Positions 7,013 to 14,442 of a stretch of 39,644 nucleotides of DNA are shown piece after piece. Within the stretch, counting starts at the first letter, position 1. Each line of letters starts with the position of its first letter. The DNA comes from a virus: IMG/VR virus record IMGVR_UViG_3300020180_000048, positions 1 to 39,644 of that record; one strand, written 5' to 3'. A program made the translations under genes and the position numbers. The notes beneath the pieces were generated by a model that saw nothing but the letters and a program-made list of their open reading frames with translations, did no database searches and had not been told where the DNA came from.

Positions 7013-7111
7013 GTGAGTGAGATTTCTCTACCCGAAGCCGCACTAGGTGTCGACGGGGAACTCGTGGCCACGGGTGCCGGCGTTCAGCGCGAGGCGTCGG
7101 TCAACTCGTGA
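7013..7111 (+). CDS. Short leader ORF coupled to the replication initiator
   Basis: A 32-residue ORF (VSEISLPEAALGVDGELVAT...) starts at a GTG seven bases after GGGAG and ends at a TGA that overlaps the GTG of the next gene. It may serve mainly to couple translation of the initiator. The same frame is open back to a GTG at 6857 that overlaps the previous stop, which would give an 84-residue protein. I cannot decide between the two. Confidence 0.4.
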   Translation: MSEISLPEAALGVDGELVATGAGVQREASVNS

Positions 7112-8130
7112 CATGGACAAGGCTCGACGATCGGTGGGACGACTCCGAGAAGCTGGCCGCCGCTTCGGAGGCGGTGGGCGACTCGGCGTACGCGCTGTGG
7201 GCGCGCGCTGTCACGTTCTGCAACCGCAGCCTCACCGACGGCAGGATATCCGGCCCCAAGCTCCGAGCGCTCACGCTTCACAAGCGACCTCAGGATGTCG
7301 TAGACGCCCTCGTGAAGGCCGGCGCGATCGATCCGATCGCCGACGGATCCTTTGAAGTGCATGATTTTCTTCACTGGAATGACAGCAAGAAAGCGGTCGA
7401 AGACCGCCGCATGGTCAAGCGTCAGGCTGCGAGCAGGGGCGGCGCCGCCACGAGCGCGGCGCGCCAGGCGAGCAGCAGGCGAGTAGCACCGTGCTTGACC
7501 ACTGCTGCTCCGCTGGCACTCCGTTGGAGTAGTCCTTCTCCTTCTCCTTCTCCTTCTCCATCTGAAGAAGCAGAAGCAGCAGCAGACCCGGCTGCGGCGG
7601 CGGCTGCCAATCCCGAGCAAGCCCCCGGACCGGACCACAGAGACCACGGCCCGCCACGTCGGTCGACGACCCAGACGCCGGACGGCCAGGCGATCCTCGC
7701 CGCCCTCAAGGCTTCCGATTCGCTGATGGGCGTGGCGTCGCTCGAGTTCGCCCAGCGCCTTGCCGCGCACTGCGACCCGATCGGCGGACGGCTAGCGGTC
7801 GCCGACGTGCTCGGCGCCATCGCCGAGGCCGACGCCAAGGAATCCACACGGCTGTCGGTCGGCGAGCCGCACCGCGATCGAGGCACGCTTGCCTCGATGG
7901 TCGCCGGATTCGTCAAGCAGGCGACTCGCGCCGGCAAGGCGGCCAGCCGCGGGCTCGACGCCCACCACCAAGCGGTGGACCCAGACGAGACCGAGCGGCA
8001 GCGGCTCGGCAAAGCGCCGCCGCGGGCTCCGGAGGTCAGAGCTGCGCCAAAGGCGTGGGACGATCTCGGCGACGTCGCCAGGGGGCTCTGGGGTTCCAGA
8101 GCGGACTACGAAGCCAGGTGCCTATCATGA
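7108..8130 (+). CDS. Replication initiator / replisome organiser-like protein
   Basis: A 340-residue protein just upstream of the DnaB-type helicase. The N-terminus (WTRLDDRWDDSEKLAAASEA, then ALWARAVTFCNRSLTDGRI) is typical of the winged-helix domain of phage replication initiator or DnaD-like proteins. A low-complexity linker (PSPSPSPSPSEEAEAAADPA) encoded by a hexanucleotide repeat separates it from a helical C-terminal domain (residues about 200-340). It probably recognises the origin or loads the helicase. GTG is the start; an ATG six bases later is in another frame. Confidence 0.7.
   Translation: MTWTRLDDRWDDSEKLAAASEAVGDSAYALWARAVTFCNRSLTDGRISGPKLRALTLHKRPQDVVDALVKAGAIDPIADGSFEVHDFLHWNDSKKAVEDRRMVKRQAASRGGAATSAARQASSRRVAPCLTTAAPLALRWSSPSPSPSPSPSEEAEAAADPAAAAAANPEQAPGPDHRDHGPPRRSTTQTPDGQAILAALKASDSLMGVASLEFAQRLAAHCDPIGGRLAVADVLGAIAEADAKESTRLSVGEPHRDRGTLASMVAGFVKQATRAGKAASRGLDAHHQAVDPDETERQRLGKAPPRAPEVRAAPKAWDDLGDVARGLWGSRADYEARCLS
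7534..7563 (+). repeat. Hexanucleotide CCTTCT repeat in the initiator gene
   Basis: Four perfect CCTTCT units plus a fifth ending CCATCT encode the Pro-Ser linker. Being six bases long, gain or loss of units keeps the reading frame and only changes linker length. Confidence 0.85.
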
Positions 8131-9617
8131 GCGCCCGTCACCAGCCGCCGATCGTGGCCGGCCGAGTCCCGCCGCACGACCTGGACGCAGAGGCGTCGGT
8201 ACTCTCGGCTTGCATGCTCAAAGCCGGATCCATCGCCGACGTTGCCGACATGCTCGATCCGTCGGACTTCTACAGCGAGTCGAACGGCGCCATCTACGCC
8301 ACCGCCATGGAGCTCGACGACTCAGGCAAACCCATCGACATCGTCACGATTGCGACTCTCCTGCGGGGCCGCGATGAGCTAGCAAGAGTCGGCGGGTCCG
8401 CCTACCTAGCTCAGATCGTAGATGCGACGCCTGCCATCTGGAACCTTCGGGCGCACGCCGCAATCGTGCGCGACAAGGCTCGCCAGCGACGACTGATCGC
8501 AGAATGCCAAGCGCTCGCCGCAGAGGGCTACGGCGACGTCGGGGAGGTTTCGGCCTGGCTCGACGAGGCCGAGGGCCGCGTCTGCGCTGTTGCCAACTCA
8601 CGGCGCGTTGATGAGGACGAGCCGGAGCTTCCCAGGGCCATCATCGAGAGGATCTTCAAGTCGTTCGGCGACGAAGCCGCGGGGCGCGTGCCTCAGCAAG
8701 TGCGCGTGCCAACTGGCCTTGTCGACCTGGACAAACTGCTGAAGGGCGGCGGGCTTGCCATCGGTGGCGTGACGACGATGGGCGCCTACTGGGGCGTCGG
8801 CAAGACGTCACTCGCTCTCGAGATCGCTGGTCGGGTGTCAATGTCCGGCCACCGGGGACCGCCGAGCAAGCGCGACGACGGGACTGAGCAGCCGGGGACG
8901 CTCACGGGCGTGATGGTTTTTTCGCTCGAGATGCCGAAGGACGAGCTAATGGAGCGCGCCATCGCCCAAGGCGCTCGAGTTGACCTCGCCAAGGACAAGA
9001 GCACCTGGTCCCGAGACGAGTGGAGCGCGGCTACAGAAGAGGCCCAGCGACTGTCACGCGCTCCGTTCTGGACGGATGACCGATCCGAGCACACGCCCAC
9101 CACGATTCGATCGCGCCTTCGTCGTGCCAAGGCTGAAGCCAGACGAATGGGCGTCGAGATTCGCCTGGTCGTGATCGACTACTTGCAGCTGGTGAGCGGC
9201 AAGAGCTTCATCGGCAAGGGGTCACGCGAGGAGGAGGTGGCGTACCTAGCGCGATCCACCAAGTTGCTAGCAAGGTCCGAACAGGTACACGTGATCGCCG
9301 TGGCGCAACTGAACGACGACGCTTCAAAGCGTGGCAACGACAAGCGACCTCGCTCGTCGGACTTCAGAGAGTCGAAGGCCATCCCGATGAACGCCGACAA
9401 CTGCATCCTGATTCACAATCCGTTCGCTCGCGCCCGAGCACTCGCCCGACGAGACGGTGGGCATGCAGACAAGGCGCCAGAAGCAGAGGTAGTAGAGCTA
9501 ATCGTAGACAAGCAGCGAGGCGGGCGCACAGGCACGGTCCGCGCGCTGTTCGAGCCAGCTTTCACCTCGTTTCGATCGTTCGATGGGCGCCAATACGACG
9601 AGAGCGTCGACCTGTGA
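8127..9617 (+). CDS. dnaB: DnaB-type replicative helicase
   Basis: A 496-residue protein. The N-terminal domain (residues 15-130: PPHDLDAEASVLSACMLKAG, DFYSESNGAIYATAMEL) and C-terminal RecA-like motor match DnaB. Walker A is AYWGVGKT (220-227), the catalytic glutamate lies in FSLEMP (E268), Walker B is LVVIDYLQL (347-355), and KQRGGRTG near the C-terminus holds the arginine finger. AYWGVGKT differs from the common PGMGKT type but keeps all essential positions. It should be the ring helicase of the phage fork. It overlaps the initiator gene by four bases. Confidence 0.9.
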   Translation: MSARHQPPIVAGRVPPHDLDAEASVLSACMLKAGSIADVADMLDPSDFYSESNGAIYATAMELDDSGKPIDIVTIATLLRGRDELARVGGSAYLAQIVDATPAIWNLRAHAAIVRDKARQRRLIAECQALAAEGYGDVGEVSAWLDEAEGRVCAVANSRRVDEDEPELPRAIIERIFKSFGDEAAGRVPQQVRVPTGLVDLDKLLKGGGLAIGGVTTMGAYWGVGKTSLALEIAGRVSMSGHRGPPSKRDDGTEQPGTLTGVMVFSLEMPKDELMERAIAQGARVDLAKDKSTWSRDEWSAATEEAQRLSRAPFWTDDRSEHTPTTIRSRLRRAKAEARRMGVEIRLVVIDYLQLVSGKSFIGKGSREEEVAYLARSTKLLARSEQVHVIAVAQLNDDASKRGNDKRPRSSDFRESKAIPMNADNCILIHNPFARARALARRDGGHADKAPEAEVVELIVDKQRGGRTGTVRALFEPAFTSFRSFDGRQYDESVDL

Positions 9618-9639
9618 TCCACAACTTCAACGAGGCACC

Positions 9640-9930
9640 ATGACCGACTCCCGCCCGCTCCACGTCTACACCGACAACACCGAATGGCTCATCGGGCCCG
9701 ACCTTGAGGCCGCCATCGTCGCCGCCCACAAGCAGGTCGAGTTTCCGCTCGACGTGGATCGCGATCGCTACCGGACCGAAGACCTTGCGGCCGAGATGAG
9801 TGCGTGGATGGATCCGCGCGAGTTGACGATCTCGGAGCCTGGCCACCCGCTCGGGCACGTCGTCACACTCACCTTCGCGGTGTGGGCGGCAAAGATGGGT
9901 ACCGGCTGCCTGTTCGCGGCGGACTCGTGA
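9640..9930 (+). CDS. Hypothetical protein
   Basis: A 96-residue protein that begins after a 22-base gap, with GAGG upstream of its ATG. It is acidic, with TEWLIGPDLEAAIVAAHKQV near the start and HVVTLTFAVWAAKMGTGCLF at the end. No family recognised. It opens the long accessory run after the helicase. Confidence 0.65.
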   Translation: MTDSRPLHVYTDNTEWLIGPDLEAAIVAAHKQVEFPLDVDRDRYRTEDLAAEMSAWMDPRELTISEPGHPLGHVVTLTFAVWAAKMGTGCLFAADS

Positions 9931-10121
9931 TGGACTACTGGTCGCCGACTCCATGCGAGGCCGATTGGTCCTGCCCGGAGCCAGATATCTGGCCCTCGCG
10001 CGGCTGGCCTGCGTCAACGATGAACATGCGCGCATCGCGGGCGCCTCCGCCTCGGGCGCCGAACGAGGTCGAGCATCGATGGCACAAGGTCAAGCGACAG
10101 GTCTGGAGGATGGCATCATGA
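9930..10121 (+). CDS. Small tryptophan-rich hypothetical protein
   Basis: A 63-residue protein whose ATG overlaps the previous TGA. It has six tryptophans and many prolines (MDYWSPTPCEADWSC, DIWPSRGWP), and a basic C-terminus (EHRWHKVKRQVWRMAS). No family recognised. Confidence 0.55.
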   Translation: MDYWSPTPCEADWSCPEPDIWPSRGWPASTMNMRASRAPPPRAPNEVEHRWHKVKRQVWRMAS

Positions 10122-10477
10122 TTCAAGCGAAGGTCGGGGATAGGGTCGTCGAGGAGTCGCGCCGGGGCTGGAGCCCGATGCGCTGGCTGCGCTTCCGGAC
10201 CGTGACGAAGGTCACGGCGACGCGGCTGACCACTGACACCGGCGAGGTGTGGGAACGGGAAACCGGGTGGAGCGTGCCGCGGAAGGCAGGCGGCGAGGTC
10301 CGCGACGTGGCCCCCGGCGACGATGCGCGCGCGGTGCGGGAGGCGCGACGCAAGCGAGTGCGATCGCACCTCTGGACCGTTGAGCGCCACGGCGACCAGC
10401 TGACCGACCTCGAGGTCGAGGAGCTCGATACGGTGCTGAGCCAGATCTCCGCCCGGCTCAGGATCGGAGTCCGATGA
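10118..10477 (+). CDS. Hypothetical basic protein
   Basis: A 119-residue protein with ATGA overlaps at both ends. The first half looks like a small beta barrel (VGDRVVEESRRGWSPMRWLR, then TKVTATRLTTDTGEVWERET). The second half is a charged helix, with RRKRVRSHLWTVERHGDQLT resembling nucleic-acid-binding segments. Function unknown. Confidence 0.65.
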   Translation: MIQAKVGDRVVEESRRGWSPMRWLRFRTVTKVTATRLTTDTGEVWERETGWSVPRKAGGEVRDVAPGDDARAVREARRKRVRSHLWTVERHGDQLTDLEVEELDTVLSQISARLRIGVR

Positions 10478-10776
10478 GCCGCGTGGTCGAGTATCGCGAG
10501 CTGCTGGACTACATCGCCAGCCTGCCTGCCGGCTGGTACGACGACCAGAGCGGGCCTGTCGACGCCGGGGCAATCGCGGAGTGCGCGGCGTTCCTGGCGC
10601 GGGTCGGCGATGCTTGCCTGCGGTTCACGCTGCACCCCATCCCGGGCGTCGTGAGCGGCTTGCAGGCGGAGGTGGACGACCTGGTCAGATGCGGCGGGAT
10701 GGTGTTCGTATTCTACGCCGGTCGGCGGACCTGTTTTTTGTACGACGCAGACGACGTAGTCGAGGTGGACCTGTGA
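10474..10776 (+). CDS. Hypothetical protein, copy 1 of duplicated family A
   Basis: A 100-residue protein. Its first half (YIASLPAGWYDDQSGPVDAG, then AAFLARVGD) aligns with the gene at 11822 (LRSTPYDWDDSGPRLAHPAA, then RFLARIDPD). Both end in a strand with V(E/D)LDL-type sequence and are followed by a family B gene. Function unknown. Confidence 0.7.
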   Translation: MSRVVEYRELLDYIASLPAGWYDDQSGPVDAGAIAECAAFLARVGDACLRFTLHPIPGVVSGLQAEVDDLVRCGGMVFVFYAGRRTCFLYDADDVVEVDL

Positions 10777-11045
10777 GCTGGGACTGGGAGATCGTGGGGC
10801 TGACGGAGGACGGCGCCGTGCGAGGCATCGTCCTGTCCAGGGCCGGCCTCGCAGGCATACTCGCAGGCATCGGGCCGACCATCGCCAACGAGCTGTTCTG
10901 GGTCGAGGTCGACGCGCTGCCGCAGGCGAGCGGCTACTACCGGGTGCGGACGCGAGGCCGAGGTGGCGCCTCGTTCGTCGGCCTGGACGAGGCCGCGCGA
11001 TATGCGGCGATGCTCATCTGCACCAAGCTGGAGCGCTGGAGATGA
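10773..11045 (+). CDS. Hypothetical protein, copy 1 of duplicated family B
   Basis: A 90-residue protein starting at a GTG. It shares its beginning (SWDWEIVGLTEDGAVRGIVL) and the block ELFWVEVDALPQASGYYRVR with the gene at 12142 (SWEIIAMAEAGGVRGVALSR; ELFWVEVETEPQASGCYQVR). This copy has an extra segment LAGILAGIGPTIAN. A beta-rich fold is likely. Function unknown. Confidence 0.7.
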   Translation: MSWDWEIVGLTEDGAVRGIVLSRAGLAGILAGIGPTIANELFWVEVDALPQASGYYRVRTRGRGGASFVGLDEAARYAAMLICTKLERWR

Positions 11046-11158
11046 GCTGCTGGGAGATACTCGAGGTGACCGAGGATGGCGACCGCAGAGGCATCGTCCT
11101 GCGGGTCTCGGTCGGTTCCGGCCAGCGAGCCGGGCGCTACGTCAGGGAGGACCAATGA
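11042..11158 (+). CDS. Truncated copy of family B
   Basis: A 38-residue ORF. MSCWEILEVTEDGDRRGIVL repeats the first 20 residues of the neighbouring family B gene, then diverges into a short tail ending YVREDQ. The 19 bases GGGAGGACCAATGAACTAC at its end occur again at 11812-11830. It is probably a broken duplicate that still carries the translation-coupling junction for the next gene. Confidence 0.55.
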   Translation: MSCWEILEVTEDGDRRGIVLRVSVGSGQRAGRYVREDQ

Positions 11159-11667
11159 ACTACATGAGCGAAGACGTGACGCGCGAGGAGATCATGGGCC
11201 GGCTGGGGCTGCTGCCGTGGGAGGAACATCGGGCAGCGGTGCTCGCTCGAGACGCCTACGGCGCGCAGTACGAGCGAGGGACGGGGCGCACGACCTGGGC
11301 ATGCGTGGAGGCTCTCCGCGCGTGCATGAGCGGGTCGAACGCCGTCATCGCAATCCCCAATGGCCATGCCGCGCTCGGTCACGCGCGCGAGACCTACGAT
11401 CTGCTGGTCGACATGGCTCGACGCATGGGGCTCACGTGGGTCGCGCGGAACGGGCGCGTGAGGATCTCGGCCGGTGAAATAGCCGTCGTGCTCTACGCAG
11501 AGGCGGCGGATGGCGACCGAGGGCCCCTCCCGCGTGAGGATCTGGGCGTGAGGCCACTGGCCGTGAGGATCACCGACCGATCCATGGACCGCACAGCGAG
11601 GGTGGGGGCCGAGGTCGACCGCGCCTCCGAGTCCGAGCTGCGCTGGGCGTATGTGAGGTCGTCGTGA
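11155..11667 (+). CDS. Putative nucleotide-binding protein with GTGRTT motif
   Basis: A 170-residue protein. YERGTGRTTWACVEALRACM at residues 39-58 resembles a shortened P-loop as seen in small phage ATPase-like proteins (GxGRTT). VIAIPNGHAALGHARETYDL follows. There is no clear Walker B. The C-terminal ESELRWAYVRSS is repeated by the gene at 12369 (ESEQRWAYVRAS), tying it to the local duplication. A role as a small ATPase or nucleic-acid binder is inference. Confidence 0.65.
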   Translation: MNYMSEDVTREEIMGRLGLLPWEEHRAAVLARDAYGAQYERGTGRTTWACVEALRACMSGSNAVIAIPNGHAALGHARETYDLLVDMARRMGLTWVARNGRVRISAGEIAVVLYAEAADGDRGPLPREDLGVRPLAVRITDRSMDRTARVGAEVDRASESELRWAYVRSS

Positions 11668-11825
11668 GCCACGAAGAGCCGTTGACCCAATGCGAGCCGC
11701 GGCTAGGTGACTGCAAATGCGCGTGGTGTTCACGCGGCCTCCCCTGCCCCCGCTGCAATTGCGATCGGTGCTTCTATGCCGAGCAGCTCCGCAAGTCCCC
11801 TCCCTGCGCTCGGGAGGACCAATGA
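11664..11825 (+). CDS. Small protein with ten cysteines
   Basis: A 53-residue protein starting at a GTG that overlaps the previous stop. Ten cysteines occur in CxC, CxxC and CNCDRC arrangements, enough for two zinc sites. It ends REDQ like the truncated gene at 11042, because the same 19-base junction follows. Function unknown; a metal-bound nucleic-acid or protein adaptor is possible. Confidence 0.6.
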   Translation: MSHEEPLTQCEPRLGDCKCAWCSRGLPCPRCNCDRCFYAEQLRKSPPCAREDQ

Positions 11826-12145
11826 ACTACGACCACACAGCGCGCATAGCAGAGTTACGCTCCACGCCGTACGACTGGGATGACTCGGGCCCGCGTCTGG
11901 CGCATCCCGCCGCTACCGATGCAGCCGAGCGCTTCCTGGCGCGCATCGATCCAGACGGCTACGGGTGGAGCGTCTACGCGACCAGGGAGGGCGGCATCTG
12001 GTGCGAGACATCCGACATCCTCGGGGAGATGGCTATGACCTTCGACTTTGGGCCAGACGGCATCATCTGCGGGACATGGATGGATCTGGCGACCGGCGAG
12101 TTCGTCGAGCTCGACCTGGTGGATCGGGCGTTGGGCGGGTCATGA
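11822..12145 (+). CDS. Hypothetical protein, copy 2 of duplicated family A
   Basis: A 107-residue protein related to the gene at 10474 through the YDWDDSGP and RFLARIDPDGYGWSVYA segments. The C-terminal part (MTFDFGPDGIICGTWMDLAT, then EFVELDLVD) is probably beta sheet. Its upstream junction is identical over 19 bases to the one before 11155. Function unknown. Confidence 0.7.
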   Translation: MNYDHTARIAELRSTPYDWDDSGPRLAHPAATDAAERFLARIDPDGYGWSVYATREGGIWCETSDILGEMAMTFDFGPDGIICGTWMDLATGEFVELDLVDRALGGS

Positions 12146-12372
12146 GCTGGGAGATCATTGCGATGGCAGAGGCTGGCGGTGTGCGAGGTGTCGCCCTGTC
12201 CAGGCACGACCGCGCAGAGCTGTTCTGGGTCGAGGTCGAGACGGAGCCGCAAGCGAGCGGCTGCTACCAGGTCCGGGTTCGGGGGCTCGACGGCTCTCTC
12301 TGCGGCAGCCTGGACGAGGCGGCATGGGTCGCGACCAGGCTCATCCTGAGCAGGCTCCCGAGGGCGTCATGA
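12142..12372 (+). CDS. Hypothetical protein, copy 2 of duplicated family B
   Basis: A 76-residue protein that aligns over most of its length with the gene at 10773 but lacks that copy's internal LAGILAGIG segment. Conserved block: ELFWVEVETEPQASGCYQVR, then SLDEAAWVATRLIL. It follows a family A gene, as copy 1 does, so the pair was duplicated as a unit. Confidence 0.7.
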   Translation: MSWEIIAMAEAGGVRGVALSRHDRAELFWVEVETEPQASGCYQVRVRGLDGSLCGSLDEAAWVATRLILSRLPRAS

Positions 12373-12587
12373 GCCACGACGACGAGGAGGAGGAGGCCGA
12401 GCGCCTGTGCGAGGAGTGCTCGGAGATCCTCACCGTGGCGCAAGGCTCGGAGCCGACTCGGTTCTGTCACGACTGCGCGCACGAGATTGCCGAGCGCCTC
12501 ACGGACAAGGATGCCGCCCGCAATGCAGAAGCCGACAAGCGCTGGGCCGAGTCCGAGCAGCGCTGGGCATACGTGCGAGCGTCATGA
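12369..12587 (+). CDS. Small acidic zinc-ribbon-like protein
   Basis: A 72-residue protein. CEEC and CHDC pairs about 20 residues apart (residues 14-17 and 33-36) suggest a zinc ribbon. The tail AESEQRWAYVRAS matches the end of the gene at 11155, with close DNA similarity over about 37 bases. Possibly a fusion of a new N-terminus onto the duplicated tail. Confidence 0.65.
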   Translation: MSHDDEEEEAERLCEECSEILTVAQGSEPTRFCHDCAHEIAERLTDKDAARNAEADKRWAESEQRWAYVRAS

Positions 12588-12817
12588 CCATCGCCGCTCG
12601 AGCGTGGGTCATCGTCTGCGGTTGCGGGTGCCACAACACCAGGTCGATGTTCTCGCAGTGGTGGGACGGCGCGTCGTGGACCTACGGCCGCGAGCACGCG
12701 CAAGAGTACACGCTGCAAGATGCTAGGGTGACTCGGGTGACGGCAGCGGCGCACGTGACGGCGCACGGCAAGCAATGGCCGGCGAAGGTATACCGGCGAG
12801 GGAGGAGTACGCGATGA
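12584..12817 (+). CDS. Small protein with CGCGC motif
   Basis: A 77-residue protein. AWVIVCGCGCHNTRSMFSQW at the start and WPAKVYRRGRSTR at the end parallel the gene at 965 (CWVVRCPCKVC ... LAVYRRGKPSK). The two are equal in length, so distant paralogy is plausible. Function unknown. Confidence 0.65.
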   Translation: MTIAARAWVIVCGCGCHNTRSMFSQWWDGASWTYGREHAQEYTLQDARVTRVTAAAHVTAHGKQWPAKVYRRGRSTR

Positions 12818-13110
12818 CCGACGACGAACTGATACGGCTGGAAGCGCTACTACGGGCCGCCTACGCGCCTCCGCGTGACGCCGCGATTCTTGCCACCGAG
12901 TGCGCCGAACGCGCCGCATCCGAACTCGACGCCACCATGACCGACGACGCGATCCGCGCTGTCCTCACCGCAGAAGTGAGGCGCGTGGAGGACCTCGTCT
13001 CGTCGTGGATCGGCAAGCCAGGGCATGGTGGCGACGATGCGTGGGACGGCTGGAACAAGGGCGCGATGTGCATGATGCAGTGGATTGCGAAAGGCGAGGT
13101 GATTCGATGA
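12814..13110 (+). CDS. Hypothetical protein
   Basis: A 98-residue, mostly helical, acidic protein with GGAGG upstream of its ATG. MTDDELIRLEALLRAAYAPP and WDGWNKGAMCMMQWIAKGEV are its recognisable segments. No family recognised. It precedes the MazG-like gene and overlaps it by four bases. Confidence 0.65.
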   Translation: MTDDELIRLEALLRAAYAPPRDAAILATECAERAASELDATMTDDAIRAVLTAEVRRVEDLVSSWIGKPGHGGDDAWDGWNKGAMCMMQWIAKGEVIR

Positions 13111-14108
13111 AGGCCCTGGAATGCTCCGAATGCGAGGCCATGTTCATTCCGTCGCCGGGTTCGCCGTTCCAGCAGCACTGGCCGTGGTTCTGCTCGGCGA
13201 CGTGTCATCTCCGCGCGGCCAAACCAGTCGACGCCCCGTCACCCGGAAACCTCGTCGACGCGCTCCAAGACCGCATTCACCCGGCGAGCATGCGAATGCT
13301 TGCCGCCGCGCCGGTAGCTCAGGGCTTCCCGCCGGGCAGGGGCTGCATGCCGTGCTGCGAGGCCGGCAAGGACTGCCTATGCTTCGGCCAGGTCCAGACC
13401 ACGCCCCGCACCCTCACGGTGCTCGCGTCCGACCTTGCCGCAATGGAGCGCGACAACGCCCACCTACGTGCGCAGCGGGACGATCTGCAACGGACGAACA
13501 CCAGGCTTGTCGAGGAGCGCCGGGCGGTCGACTGGACTGCGCAACTTCAGACGATGTTCTCCGCGTTCGAGCAGGCCCGCCCGCGGCAACCGGCGTGGCC
13601 CGACGAGGAGACGATAGAGCTGCGCCGCTCGCTGTTCGCCGAGGAGGCAAGGGAGACGCTCGACGCGATCATCGAGCGCGACATGGTCGAGGTGGCGGAC
13701 GGCGTCATCGACACCTGCGTGGTCGGGCTCGGCATGCTGATGGCCTTCGGTATCGACCCGCGGCCCATCTGGGCGGAGGTGCTGCGCAGCAACATGGCGA
13801 AGGTGGCAGGCGGCATCACCCGCAACGCGGCGGGCAAGGTCCAGAAGCCACCCGGCTGGACGCAGCCCGACGTCGCTGGCGAGCTCCAACGGCAGGGCTA
13901 CCGCGTGGTCCGCGCGGCGGCCTACGTTGGCGGCGGGAGCGTCCGACCCGAAGGCTTCAGCGCCACGATCTCGATATGCGGCGAACCGACCTTCACGGGC
14001 GCCATGAGCTATCCCGCAGTAGTCGTCGAGGACGTCTTCTCGTTCCCCGCCGCGATCGATACATGGCTTGCTAACGGCGACATCTGCGCCGCCGGGCGGA
14101 AGCCGTGA
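13107..14108 (+). CDS. MazG/HisE-superfamily nucleotide pyrophosphohydrolase with N-terminal extension
   Basis: A 333-residue protein. Residues 165-255 carry the all-alpha NTP pyrophosphohydrolase pattern: LFAEEARETLDAI (E179, E180, E183), VADGVIDTCVV (D198, D202), EVLRSNMAKV, and GKVQKPPGWTQPDV. These enzymes hydrolyse (d)NTPs to monophosphate and pyrophosphate, which in phages can shape nucleotide pools or lower host alarmone signals. The family unit is usually near 120-150 residues. Here it is preceded by two cysteine clusters (residues 6-33 and 80-92) and a coiled-coil segment (108-140), and followed by about 75 further residues. Confidence 0.75.
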   Translation: MKALECSECEAMFIPSPGSPFQQHWPWFCSATCHLRAAKPVDAPSPGNLVDALQDRIHPASMRMLAAAPVAQGFPPGRGCMPCCEAGKDCLCFGQVQTTPRTLTVLASDLAAMERDNAHLRAQRDDLQRTNTRLVEERRAVDWTAQLQTMFSAFEQARPRQPAWPDEETIELRRSLFAEEARETLDAIIERDMVEVADGVIDTCVVGLGMLMAFGIDPRPIWAEVLRSNMAKVAGGITRNAAGKVQKPPGWTQPDVAGELQRQGYRVVRAAAYVGGGSVRPEGFSATISICGEPTFTGAMSYPAVVVEDVFSFPAAIDTWLANGDICAAGRKP

Positions 14109-14293
14109 GGCCCCAGGATTGCCCTGGCGAGTGCGAAGCGCCGCGGTGGCGCGCCATCGAGCTGGCTGCCGGCGCCCTGCTCATCGTCGACGCGGCGGTG
14201 CTGCCGGACGACCTGCGCCAACAGCTCATGGTCGCAGCGATCAAGATGCTCCGCGAAGCTATTGCTGCCGGACCCCGCGGCAGCGGCACCTAG
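14105..14293 (+). CDS. Small helical hypothetical protein
   Basis: A 62-residue protein starting at a GTG that overlaps the previous stop and ending at TAG. The N-terminus has CPGEC; the rest is probably one or two helices (WRAIELAAGALLIVDAAVLP, DDLRQQLMVAAIKMLREAIA). No clear membrane segment. Function unknown. Confidence 0.55.
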   Translation: MRPQDCPGECEAPRWRAIELAAGALLIVDAAVLPDDLRQQLMVAAIKMLREAIAAGPRGSGT

Positions 14294-14442
14294 CGTCGCC
14301 GGCGAAGACGGCGAGAGATCTAGGATGCAGAGAAGAAGAGCAGGCTCCCGCCCGCAGACTTCGTCCGCATTCTCTGTGGTGGATCCAGATTTGTCAACAG
14401 GGGCGCACCAGCGGGTGTGCCTGAAACCTCAAGCGGTGGGTC
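14294..14442 (+). other. 149-bp intergenic gap with two small hairpins
   Basis: The first hairpin lies at 14296-14314 (TCGCCG, 7-base loop, CGGCGA). The second lies at 14402-14421 (GGCGCACC, 4-base loop, GGTGTGCC with one G-U pair), about 20 bases before the next ATG. Neither has a T-run. I see no convincing -35/-10 pair. A 41-codon ORF inside has no ribosome binding site and is probably not a gene. The gap marks a likely transcription unit boundary. Confidence 0.4.

Noticed and set aside
13312-13345. Second tRNA-like stretch (GGTAGCTCAGGGC)
   Set aside because: It is inside the MazG-like gene, with no matching acceptor stem or TTC arm downstream.
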